Origin: Alphaproteobacteria bacterium MarineAlpha3_Bin4
Lineage (GTDB): Bacteria > Pseudomonadota > Alphaproteobacteria > Rhodospirillales > Casp-alpha2
Assembly: GCA_002938045.1 (NCBI GenBank)
Contig: PTLJ01000060.1
Span: 1 to 7,861, forward strand
DNA length: 7,861 bases
Direction: 5' to 3'
The translations under genes and the position numbers were made by a program. Shown here one piece after another: positions 1 to 6,501 of the stretch (position 1 is the first letter of the stretch; the number at the start of each line of letters is the position of its first letter). Under the pieces are notes generated by a model that was not told the origin of the DNA, made no database searches, and saw only the letters and a list, made by a program, of their open reading frames with translations.

Positions 1-201
1 GCGCCTACCCTTTCGTCCGTCGCCGGGTTGACGGTGGCTTTAGAGCGTTCGCGCTTCAGTAACGTCATCAGCGGGCCGCTGCCGCTGATATCGTGGAGCG
101 GCTAAATCTCGTAGACGTCGTTGGTGTGAAAAAAATTGATCCATGTCGTTTTCGCCGAAATAGATGCCGCGGCCAACACTACCTCCCCAACAGCAAGGCG
201 G
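1..201 (-). pseudogene. possible decayed coding remnant, running off the left edge
   Basis: No intact gene lies in the first 296 bases. Read on the minus strand, the segment from 201 downwards gives protein-like text in pieces. One frame reads GRGIYFGENDMDQFF up to a run of seven T (A-run at 129-135 on the plus strand). If one T is dropped, reading continues as HTNDVYEI, meets a TAG at 104-102, and then stays open to the window edge (PLHDISGSGPLMTLLKRERS and onward). One frameshift in a homopolymer plus one stop is what a recently inactivated gene or a sequencing error would look like. I do not recognise the family. Chance open reading is a real alternative. No terminator or promoter is evident between this segment and the gene ending at 297. 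Confidence 0.22.
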
Positions 202-296
202 CTAACGTGGACAGGCGAAAGGGCATTGCCGGATAACCGTGCCCCGTCATGCATCGGAGAAGAATAGATCACGGCAGGGCCGGTAAGTGCAGTCGA

Positions 297-1496
297 TCAG
301 TTGCCAACCTCGGCTGCCACCCAGAGAGTGATGATCTTGTCTGGCCTCTTCGGTGGGCTTCCAGGTTGCAGTTGGTCGAGCAGATGCATGCCCTCGATCA
401 CTTGGCCGATAACCGTATACTTGCTGTCCAGGTTGGGGGCGCGTCCGAGTGCGATGAAGAACTGGCTGTCAGCACTGTTAGCCTCGCCTTTTTTACGGGT
501 CATGCCGATGACGCCGCGCTCGAACGGCTGGTTTGAAATCTCGTCGGGGAGCTTCTGCCCTGAGCCGCCTTGGCCGGTCCCGGTGGGATCGCCGGTTTCA
601 GCGACGTAACCAGGGCGGACGTAATGGAAATTGAGGCCATCATAAAAGCGTTGCCGCACCAGTTGTTTGAATCGCTTGACGTTAACCGGCGCAAGGTCAG
701 GCCACAATTCGATAACGATACGTCCGGTGGCAAGGACCATATAGACCAGGTGTTCCTGGATTTTACGGACGCCGCCCTGGATCACCGGCGACAGCTCCGC
801 CGTTTCCGCCATCGCCTGACTAGCACTTCTTCCCCCGTCCTCGCCACGCTCGGCCAGCAGGGCGAGCATCGTGGTAACGGCCTGCTGCATCTCTGGCGAA
901 TTGTGGCTCCGGAAACCGATGCCGTCAGGGCTGACGTTGTAGACCTGGCCAGGCTCCACGGAAACGGTACCGGCGGCCGAGGTAACCTCGACCGCGCCTT
1001 TGTGGACGGCAATTTCCGTCGATGTGGACTTGCTCAGGACGTCGAACTCAGTACCGCGGATACCGATCGTAGCGACAGGGGTGCCAATGCGGAAGTCCAT
1101 CTTGACATCCGACGTTGAAAACCGAAACACACCCTGTACCACCTCCATGGCACCCTCGACGATGCCGCGGTTGGGGTTGTAGACCATCCGGTCAAGGATC
1201 ATTTCCGAGAGTTCGCCCATAATCAATGTCGAATCATCGATCATCCGGATATCGACGGCACTTTTCTCCCTAGTGCTCACGGTTTCCCGGAAGACAACGC
1301 CGTCACCCAGGTTGAGACGCCGGCTGAGGGTCTTAGCATAGACCTGATTAACGACATTAACGGTCTTGCCGACCTCGAGACCGGCCTTGGTGGGCGACAC
1401 CACGGCAAACGCCGTCAGTGCCGAGAGAACAAGTAGCCACGAGAGCGCCCTAAGTGTTTGCACGGCAATTCTTGTTGGTTGGGAACCTTTCCTCAC
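297..1496 (-). CDS. exported FecR-domain / cyclophilin-type peptidyl-prolyl isomerase fusion protein
   Basis: The 399-residue protein starts at GTG (1496-1494); a TAA lies directly upstream in frame, so no longer start exists. Residues 1-38 form a signal peptide: basic start, hydrophobic core LLVLSALTAFAVV, likely cut after TKA. Residues about 60-185 are a FecR-type beta domain, with the hallmark run RIGTPVATIGIRGTEFDV (136-153) followed by IAVHKGAVEV. A linker of about 60 residues (190-250) leads to a cyclophilin domain at about 253-395. Its signatures are GRIVIELWPDLAPV, FYDGLNFH, TGDPTGTGQGG and NSADSQFFIALG. The protein should act in the periplasm or at the envelope. The cyclophilin part lacks the usual catalytic Arg in FHRV: residue 292 is Tyr (codon 621-623). 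The position of the usual Trp is Asn355, while the Gln and Phe of SQFF (345, 347) are kept. Both domain assignments are firm; isomerase activity is doubtful. FecR-type domains are known from sigma/anti-sigma signalling and cell-envelope proteins, but no sigma factor or TonB receptor gene is present here. Confidence 0.9.
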   Translation of the reverse strand: MRKGSQPTRIAVQTLRALSWLLVLSALTAFAVVSPTKAGLEVGKTVNVVNQVYAKTLSRRLNLGDGVVFRETVSTREKSAVDIRMIDDSTLIMGELSEMILDRMVYNPNRGIVEGAMEVVQGVFRFSTSDVKMDFRIGTPVATIGIRGTEFDVLSKSTSTEIAVHKGAVEVTSAAGTVSVEPGQVYNVSPDGIGFRSHNSPEMQQAVTTMLALLAERGEDGGRSASQAMAETAELSPVIQGGVRKIQEHLVYMVLATGRIVIELWPDLAPVNVKRFKQLVRQRFYDGLNFHYVRPGYVAETGDPTGTGQGGSGQKLPDEISNQPFERGVIGMTRKKGEANSADSQFFIALGRAPNLDSKYTVIGQVIEGMHLLDQLQPGSPPKRPDKIITLWVAAEVGN

Positions 1497-1534
1497 TTAC
1501 TGTCCATTTCTATAATCGCCAACATGGTGGCTCA

Positions 1535-1708
1535 ATGGAATACGAACGCAAGAATAATACCAGATTCACGCCTACTAGGGCGTTGAATCGGAAAGAAGTT
1601 TCTAAGAACGATAGCGGAATTTTATCTCCGGAACATCTTCTTGGGAAAGATTTGCCTTATTTCCCTCGAAATGCGGCCAGGCCAGTCGAACTCACAGGAA
1701 AGCTGTGA
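1535..1708 (+). CDS. possible small protein of 57 residues, unknown
   Basis: An ATG at 1535 is preceded by TGGTGG (1525-1530) at a workable ribosome-binding distance, and a perfect TATAAT lies at 1511-1516. The putative product is hydrophilic and basic (starts MEYERKNNTRFTPTRALNRK, ends with PVELTGKL). It has no membrane segment, cysteine or motif that I recognise. It sits in the 270-base gap between two minus-strand genes and would be transcribed against them. The match to a -35 box 17 bases above TATAAT (TTTCCT) is poor. A chance ORF in an AT-richer spacer is as likely as a real gene; the rest of the gap shows no clear terminator. Confidence 0.2.
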   Translation: MEYERKNNTRFTPTRALNRKEVSKNDSGILSPEHLLGKDLPYFPRNAARPVELTGKL

Positions 1709-1766
1709 TACCTGTGCCCGTTTTGGATATTTGACGTGTAGTTAAGCGTTTTCAACAACTCAACGA

Positions 1767-2819
1767 TTAACCCAGCTGTTTTTGAATAATTGTTGTAAGA
1801 ATTTCTGCTGTTTCATCTATCATCGCTTCATCAATATCGAGGTGGGTAAGAGCACGGAGCTTTGTTTCTCCAACAACTCCTATATGCACCCCTTGAGCTT
1901 TAAGGGCATTGGAAACGTCGATTGCGGTCAAACCTGTGCCTATAACATCAAAAAAGACAATATTGGTCTCTACACAATCTACATCCACATCTATTCCTGG
2001 TATTGAATATAATTTCGTTGCCAGACGCTGGGCGTTACAATGATCTTCTTCAAGGCGTTCTACGTTATTTTCAAGCGCATAAATTCCAGCAGCGGCAATG
2101 ATCCCTGATTGCCTCATTGCACCCCCGAATTGGTGCTTAAAGCGGAATGCTCGTTCAATAAAATTATTATCGCCGGCAAGTACTGCCCCAACAGGGCAAC
2201 CTAATCCTTTGGAGAGATCAATCCAAAGTGAGTCCGAGTGTTGCGCATATGCTTTAGAAGGGGCGCCACTCTTTACTACGGCATTTAGTAGACGGGCCCC
2301 GTCCATATGACACTTAAGGCCTGTTTCTTGTGCCGTGGCATAAATTTGTTGCACCTCGCCTATCGGCCAAACTGTCCCACCGCCAAAATTACTTGTATTC
2401 TCAAGTGATATAAGACGAGAGACTGGTGAATGGCGCTCAATTGGTCTAATGGCATCACGCACTTGCTCTGCAGTGAAAATTCCCCGAACGCCGTCAATGG
2501 GTCGCATCATTACGCCAGATAAGGCGGAAGGTCCCCCAGTTTCCGAACTAATGGTGTGAGCCGTTTTGTCACAGATTACCTCGTCACCGGGATCACACCA
2601 GACCCTGTAAGCTATAGCATTGCACATTGTTCCTGACGGTAGAAAGAGAGCTCTTTCTTTGCCCAGTAGTTCGGCAACTAATTCCTGGAGGCGGTTTGTG
2701 GTGGGATCGGCCTCTTGTTGCTCGTCGCCTACCACTGCCTGTGCCATGGCCTCTCGCATTGCCTGTGATGGTTTTGTGTGAGTGTCAGAGTAGAGATCAA
2801 TTCTAAATTCAGCAGCCAT
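1767..2819 (-). CDS. ltaE: low-specificity L-threonine aldolase (PLP-dependent)
   Basis: This enzyme would cleave L-threonine or L-allo-threonine to glycine and acetaldehyde in the cytoplasm (fold-type I PLP enzyme, beta-eliminating lyase family). Numbering is from the ATG at 2819, giving 350 residues, the usual length. The N-terminal IDLYSDTHTKPS matches the family's DLRSDTVTRPS. His88 and His130 fall at the positions of E. coli LtaE His83 and His126. HMDGARLLNA (171-180) is the PLP aspartate strand, and Lys204 in DLSKGLG is the PLP lysine. GGAMRQSGIIAAAGIYAL and the C-terminal arginine in LRALTHLD are also present. The ATG at 2819 is chosen over a TTG two codons earlier because GGAG (2827-2830) lies seven bases before the ATG but only three before the TTG. 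Base composition is clearly lower in GC than in neighbouring genes, suggesting a different origin. The gene stands alone and is divergent from the MFS gene. Confidence 0.93.
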   Translation of the reverse strand: MAAEFRIDLYSDTHTKPSQAMREAMAQAVVGDEQQEADPTTNRLQELVAELLGKERALFLPSGTMCNAIAYRVWCDPGDEVICDKTAHTISSETGGPSALSGVMMRPIDGVRGIFTAEQVRDAIRPIERHSPVSRLISLENTSNFGGGTVWPIGEVQQIYATAQETGLKCHMDGARLLNAVVKSGAPSKAYAQHSDSLWIDLSKGLGCPVGAVLAGDNNFIERAFRFKHQFGGAMRQSGIIAAAGIYALENNVERLEEDHCNAQRLATKLYSIPGIDVDVDCVETNIVFFDVIGTGLTAIDVSNALKAQGVHIGVVGETKLRALTHLDIDEAMIDETAEILTTIIQKQLG

Positions 2820-2903
2820 GGCCAATCTCCATACAAAGTTTCCTAGACTTGGATGACTTAAAATTAGGACATACTAGAATTTTGAGAAATTATTTTTCAC
2901 GGA

Positions 2904-2932
2904 ATTGAATAGAAATTATCATTGCTTGCCAA
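2904..2932 (-). promoter_or_regulatory. candidate promoter for the threonine aldolase gene
   Basis: On the minus strand, TTGGCA (2932-2927, five of six to the -35 consensus) is followed after 17 bases by TTCAAT (2909-2904, four of six to the -10). This would start transcription near 2897 and give a leader of roughly 78 bases before the ATG at 2819. It lies back to back with the plus-strand extended -10 box at 2939. It is a motif match only. Confidence 0.35.
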
Positions 2933-2938
2933 CAAGGA

Positions 2939-2947
2939 TGATATAAT
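2939..2947 (+). promoter_or_regulatory. extended -10 promoter for the MFS/VOC operon
   Basis: TGATATAAT is a perfect extended -10 element (TG, one base, TATAAT). The -35 region at 17-base spacing (TCATTG, 2919-2924) is poor, which extended -10 promoters tolerate. Transcription would start near 2954, leaving a leader of about 108 bases before the MFS start codon. The AT-rich surroundings raise the chance of a random match. Confidence 0.4.
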
Positions 2948-3007
2948 CAAGACCTACTGCTGGACGGTAGAAGGGCTCTTGTAATAGCGAGCTTTCCGGA
3001 CCACTCG

Positions 3008-3027
3008 CCAGCGTTAGGTTACGCTGG
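3008..3027 (+). promoter_or_regulatory. hairpin in the leader of the MFS gene
   Basis: CCAGCGT and ACGCTGG form a perfect 7-bp stem around a 6-base loop (TAGGTT), 34 bases before the MFS start codon. No T-run follows on either strand, so it is not a standard terminator. It could be an RNA structure in the leader or a DNA-binding dyad. A weaker GCGAG/CTCGC pairing just upstream shares one base with this stem, which would allow alternative folding. Function is unknown. Confidence 0.4.
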
Positions 3028-3061
3028 ACATTACCTTTAGCCCAAGGGATACCGTTCACCG

Positions 3062-4261
3062 ATGTCTCCGCTTTCTGCCCGACTGTCCCTTGGTTTTGCT
3101 TGCGTCGGCCACACGTATTCGCACCTGTTCCAACCGATCTTCTACGTCACTGTTCTGTCACTTGAGGGAGAATTGGGCCTAAGCCACGGTGAGGTAGTGG
3201 TACTGATTATCGCTGGCAACTTGTTGTTTGGCTTTGCCGCCCCGCTCGCCGGTTGGCTCGGCGACAGGTGGTCTTCCATCGGGATGATGGCGGTATTTTT
3301 CCTCGGCACCGGCGCTGGTATGGTCATGACCGGCCTTGCCTCGACGCCCTTCGGTATCGCGCTCGGGCTCGCCGTCACCGGATTGCTGGCCTCGATCTAC
3401 CACCCAGTCGGAATTGCCTGGCTGGTCAGGAACTCGATCAAGACCGGCACAGCGTTGGGTATCAATGGCCTCTTCGGCGGTTTGGGCCCAGCGCTGGCGG
3501 CGGTGATGACTGGCGCACTGATTGATTTCAGCGACTGGCGGGCGGCCTTTGTCGTTCCCGGATTCGTCGTGGCGGCCACCGGGATTGCCTTCACCTTCAT
3601 CATCGCTCGCGGTTGGATTGTCGAGAGCAAGGTCGACCGCAAACCCGCGCTTCCACCTACGTCACGCCGCGATATAATTCGCGTGTTTGTTATCCTATGC
3701 ATCACCATGTTGTGTGGCGGAATTATCTATCACGCCATCCAGCCAGCGCTGCCGAAGGCCTTCGCCAATAGTTTCCAGGCCATGGCCGGTGACGGCATGT
3801 TTGGCATCTCTGTTCTGGTCAGTCTGGTTTATGTGGTCTCGGGCCTAATGCAAGTTGTCGGCGGGCACTTAGCTGACAGATTCCCAGTCAAGCGCGTTTA
3901 TCTGATCTGCTATATTCTGCAGGTTCCGTTACTCGCCGTGGCGGCCGGGCTCGGTGGGCCAGCCCTGGTCGCTATCGCCGTTATCATGGTATCAAGCAAC
4001 ACCAGTTCGCTCCCAGCCGAAAATATCCTCATCGCGCGCTACGCACCAAACCAATGGCGGGCCTTGGTCTACGGTATCAAGTTCTTTGTCGCCATTGGCT
4101 TCGCCAGCTTGGGTGTAATACTGGAGGGCGCCATCTACGACATGATGGGCGACTTCTATTGGCTGTTCACGATCCTAGCCGCAATCGCCGCGCTGGCCGT
4201 TGCAGCTATCCTGCTGCTGCCTGAAGAAACCCGCGAAGCAGCGCCGGCGGCGGCCGAATAG
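3062..4261 (+). CDS. MFS transporter, fosmidomycin-resistance (Fsr)-like
   Basis: The 399-residue protein is an inner-membrane transporter of the major facilitator superfamily with about 12 hydrophobic segments in two halves, separated by a polar loop at about 184-205. MFS motif A is GWLGDRWSS (64-72), with its second-half counterpart GGHLADRFP (267-275). HTYSHLFQPIF near the start and SIYHPVG (111-117) with GTALGINGLFGGLGPALA resemble the Fsr-type drug exporters, but the substrate cannot be read from sequence. The start is fixed by a TAG a few codons upstream in frame (3038-3040). The nearest purine-rich stretch (AAGGG, 3044-3048) is rather far away at 13 bases, so initiation may be weak or regulated. 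The tail is Ala/Glu-rich and cytoplasmic. The VOC gene follows after nine bases, so the two are almost certainly co-transcribed. Confidence 0.9.
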   Translation: MSPLSARLSLGFACVGHTYSHLFQPIFYVTVLSLEGELGLSHGEVVVLIIAGNLLFGFAAPLAGWLGDRWSSIGMMAVFFLGTGAGMVMTGLASTPFGIALGLAVTGLLASIYHPVGIAWLVRNSIKTGTALGINGLFGGLGPALAAVMTGALIDFSDWRAAFVVPGFVVAATGIAFTFIIARGWIVESKVDRKPALPPTSRRDIIRVFVILCITMLCGGIIYHAIQPALPKAFANSFQAMAGDGMFGISVLVSLVYVVSGLMQVVGGHLADRFPVKRVYLICYILQVPLLAVAAGLGGPALVAIAVIMVSSNTSSLPAENILIARYAPNQWRALVYGIKFFVAIGFASLGVILEGAIYDMMGDFYWLFTILAAIAALAVAAILLLPEETREAAPAAAE

Positions 4262-4265
4262 GGAG
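4261..4265 (+). promoter_or_regulatory. ribosome binding site deciding the GTG start of the VOC gene
   Basis: GGGAG begins on the last base of the MFS stop codon and lies five bases before the GTG at 4271. It supports GTG as the start and ties translation of the VOC gene to the end of the MFS gene. Confidence 0.6.
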
Positions 4266-4270
4266 CGATC

Positions 4271-4666
4271 GTGACTGCGCCCATCGTCATCGATCGCCTC
4301 GACCACTTAGTCCTCACCATCGCTGACCTTGATACCACCTGCGAGTTCTACGTTCATGTGCTAGGTATGGAGAAGGTCGTATTCGGCGCAGATAACCGGG
4401 TTGGACTTTCATTCGGAGTCCAGAAGATCAACCTGCACCCAGCCGGCAATGAATACGAGCCGCGGGCGACAACGGCCTTGCCCGGGACTGGTGATGTCTG
4501 TCTGATCACCGAGACACCGATCGCTGACGTCGTCTTACACCTCGAAAATTGCGGCATCGAGATCATCCTCGGCCCGGTGCCGAAGACCGGCGCCACCGGC
4601 GCGATCACGTCAGTATACTTTCGCGATCCGGACGGCAACCTGATCGAAGTATCCAATTATGCTTGA
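4271..4666 (+). CDS. VOC (glyoxalase/bleomycin-resistance fold) protein, GLOD5-like
   Basis: This 131-residue single-domain protein has two beta-alpha-beta-beta-beta halves of the vicinal oxygen chelate fold. The first half opens with IDRLDHLVLTIADLDTTCEFY and carries NLHPAGNEYEPRA (54-66). The second ends with GPVPKTGATGAITSVYFRDPDGNLIEVSNY (101-130). His12, His56 and Glu126 are the likely metal ligands. From memory, the arrangement closely matches human GLOD5 and its many uncharacterised bacterial relatives. The reaction is unknown; VOC enzymes include lyases, dioxygenases and thiol transferases such as FosA. Its placement nine bases after an Fsr-like exporter gene suggests a shared role in handling a small molecule. 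The gene ends 12 bases before the convergent metY gene, with no room for a terminator between them. Confidence 0.9.
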   Translation: MTAPIVIDRLDHLVLTIADLDTTCEFYVHVLGMEKVVFGADNRVGLSFGVQKINLHPAGNEYEPRATTALPGTGDVCLITETPIADVVLHLENCGIEIILGPVPKTGATGAITSVYFRDPDGNLIEVSNYA

Positions 4667-4678
4667 GGTGGAAACAAC

Positions 4679-5980
4679 TTAAGCGGCAAGAGCGCATTCT
4701 AGGTCGTCGATCAGGTCGTCAGCGCTCTCGAGGCCGACAGATAGGCGGATCACATCGGGTCCGGCACCGGCGGCCTCACGCTGTTCGTCGGTCAACTGGC
4801 GGTGGGTGGTCGAGGCCGGGTGTAAGATCAGGGATCGAGTATCGCCGATGTTGGCCAAGTGCGAGAACAAGTTCACACTCTCAACAAGCTTGATACCTGC
4901 GTCGTAGCCGCCGTTGAGGCCGAAGGTAAAGAGTGAGCCGGCGCCCTTTGGCAGGTATTTCTTGGCTAAGTTATGGAACCGGCTCGACTTGAGCCCGGCG
5001 TAGGAAACCCAGGCAACTGAAGGGTGGGCTTCCAGAAACTTGGCCACGGCTTCGGCGTTAGCAACGTGACGGTCCATTCGCGCTGACAGCGATTCGATGG
5101 CGGTGATCGTATAGAAGGCGTTGGCCGGAGACATGGATGGACCGAAATCCCGGAGCGCCACTGCCCGGGCCTTCATGGTAAACCCGAAGTCGCCGAACGT
5201 CTCGTGGAACGTGAGGCCGTGGTAGGCCGGCTCGGGCTCGGTCATCGACGGAAACTTGCCGTTCCGTGCCCAATCGAAACGGCCCGATTCAATCAATGCG
5301 CCGCCCATGGAAGTGCCATGCCCAGATAAAAATTTAGTGGTTGAATGAATGACCAGATCGGCACCCCAATCTATAGGCTTCAGGAGGTAGGGAGTGGCGA
5401 TGGTGTTGTCGACGATTAGTGGGATGCCGGCGTCTTGGGCCACGACGGCGATGGCCTCCAGGTCGAGGACGACACCGCCCGGATTGGCCAAAACCTCGAT
5501 GAAGATGGCCTTGGTTTTTGGTGTCAACGCCAGGCGGAAGTTCTCTGGGTCGAACGGATCGACGAAATGACAGGTCCATCCCAGGCGTTTGAAACTGAGG
5601 CCGAATTGGGTGATCGAGCCACCGTAGAGGTTCTTCGAGGCGATGAATTCGTCGCCTGGCTCAAATAGCGTGAAGAAGGCCAGAAACTGGGCCGCATGGC
5701 CCGATGCCGCGCAGACACAGGCACGTCCGTTCTCGAGGCTAGCCAGCCGTTCCTCCAAAACCGATACCGTCGGATTGGTGAGGCGCGAATAGATGAAGCC
5801 AAAGGTCTGCAGGTTGAACAGATCGGCTGCATGATCGACGTCGTCGAAGACATACGACGTCGTCTGATAGATAGGCGTATTGCGCGCGCCGGTAATCGGA
5901 TCGGGCGCGGCACCGGCGTGGACGGCGCGGGTTTCAAAGCCGAATTTGTGCGGTTTGTTTTTCCTTCTGTCGTCGCTCAT
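4679..5980 (-). CDS. metY: O-acetylhomoserine sulfhydrylase (aminocarboxypropyltransferase)
   Basis: This cytoplasmic PLP enzyme of the Cys/Met metabolism family would join O-acetylhomoserine with sulfide (or methanethiol) to give homocysteine (or methionine). The 433-residue length is typical of MetY rather than the shorter MetB/MetC. Visible motifs are FETRAVHAGAAPDP (15-28), NTPIYQTTSYVF (34-45), YSRLTNPT (64-71), the PLP aspartate in VDNTIATPYL (D191), the PLP lysine in STTKFLSGHG (K216), the MetY signature LHPASTTHRQL (386-396) and IRLSVGLE (411-418), whose Arg binds substrate carboxylate. The start codon overlaps the stop of the CoA-binding gene as ATGA (5980-5977), with GGAG upstream, indicating translational coupling. 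It is the last gene of a three-gene operon. No SAM or homoserine riboswitch is seen in front of it. Confidence 0.95.
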   Translation of the reverse strand: MSDDRRKNKPHKFGFETRAVHAGAAPDPITGARNTPIYQTTSYVFDDVDHAADLFNLQTFGFIYSRLTNPTVSVLEERLASLENGRACVCAASGHAAQFLAFFTLFEPGDEFIASKNLYGGSITQFGLSFKRLGWTCHFVDPFDPENFRLALTPKTKAIFIEVLANPGGVVLDLEAIAVVAQDAGIPLIVDNTIATPYLLKPIDWGADLVIHSTTKFLSGHGTSMGGALIESGRFDWARNGKFPSMTEPEPAYHGLTFHETFGDFGFTMKARAVALRDFGPSMSPANAFYTITAIESLSARMDRHVANAEAVAKFLEAHPSVAWVSYAGLKSSRFHNLAKKYLPKGAGSLFTFGLNGGYDAGIKLVESVNLFSHLANIGDTRSLILHPASTTHRQLTDEQREAAGAGPDVIRLSVGLESADDLIDDLECALAA

Positions 5981-6501
5981 CGGCCAAATCTCCGCCGCTT
6001 GGAGGTTATAATGCCAGAGTTGACGCCGCTCCAGCCGAGTTCGCCGAACAATCGCCCGTATTCGATCTTCGGACAGCGGTCCATGATCACCGTCAGGCTG
6101 GCCGCCTTAGCACGATTGGCGGCTTCGTCGTCGCGCACGCCGAGCTGCATCCAAATCACCCGCAACCCTTTCTCCGGCGCCATAGCGATCGCCTCGTCGA
6201 CGACTTCGCCGGCGGCCTCCGACGCGCGAAAAATATCGACCATATCAATACGGCCCGGAACTTCGGCTAGACTAGCGTAGGTTAGCTGTCCGAGGATCTC
6301 GTCGCCGGCCTGCGCCGGATTTACCGGGATCAGGCGGTATCCCTTTCTCTGCAGGTATTTCATGGCGAAGTTCGACGGCCGCACCCAGTTAGCACTGGCG
6401 CCGACCATGGCGATGGTGTGCACGGAGCCAAGGATCTCCTGTATGGCGGCGTCTTCATAGTGGAGAGTTTCCGGTGCGCCGCCGTTCACCGGTCTTTCCA
6501 T
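5977..6501 (-). CDS. CoA-binding Rossmann-fold protein (YccU-like, CoA_binding_2)
   Basis: The 174-residue protein is a single CoA-binding domain like that of succinyl-CoA synthetase alpha, without the ligase part. Motifs are HTIAMVGASANWVRPS (28-43, nucleotide loop), YRLIPVNPAQAG (55-66), IDMVDIFRAS (85-94), VIWMQLGV (115-122) and VIMDRCPKIEYGRL (138-151, with Cys143). The family is widespread but its physiological role is not established. The ATG at 6501 has no clear ribosome site and would overlap the crotonase gene by 16 bases. A GTG four codons later (6489-6487) is preceded by GGAAAG and forms a GTGA overlap with the crotonase stop, mirroring the ATGA overlap at its own 3' end. That start, giving 170 residues, is at least as likely. 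It sits between an acyl-CoA-type protein and MetY, so a CoA-related ligand is plausible but unproven. Confidence 0.92.
   Translation of the reverse strand: MERPVNGGAPETLHYEDAAIQEILGSVHTIAMVGASANWVRPSNFAMKYLQRKGYRLIPVNPAQAGDEILGQLTYASLAEVPGRIDMVDIFRASEAAGEVVDEAIAMAPEKGLRVIWMQLGVRDDEAANRAKAASLTVIMDRCPKIEYGRLFGELGWSGVNSGIITSKRRRFGR

Noticed and set aside
270..300. Hairpin CGGC/GCCG near the 3' end of the FecR gene as a terminator
   Set aside because: The stem has only four pairs and no T-run follows on the minus strand.
570..1118. Plus-strand open frame of 182 codons
   Set aside because: It lies antisense inside the FecR-cyclophilin gene, whose two domains are clearly recognisable. The plus-strand product is rich in Arg/Asp/His and looks like no protein family.
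2819..2825. TTG at 2825 as start of threonine aldolase
   Set aside because: The GGAG site would be only three bases away; the ATG at 2819 has seven-base spacing and fits the family N-terminus.
6001..6013. GGAGGTTATAATG, resembling a ribosome site or a -10 box on the plus strand
   Set aside because: It lies within the minus-strand CoA-binding coding sequence, and no supported plus-strand gene follows.
5696..6280. Plus-strand open frame of 194 codons
   Set aside because: It is antisense to the well-supported metY and CoA-binding genes and has no recognisable motif; a normal shadow in GC-rich coding DNA.
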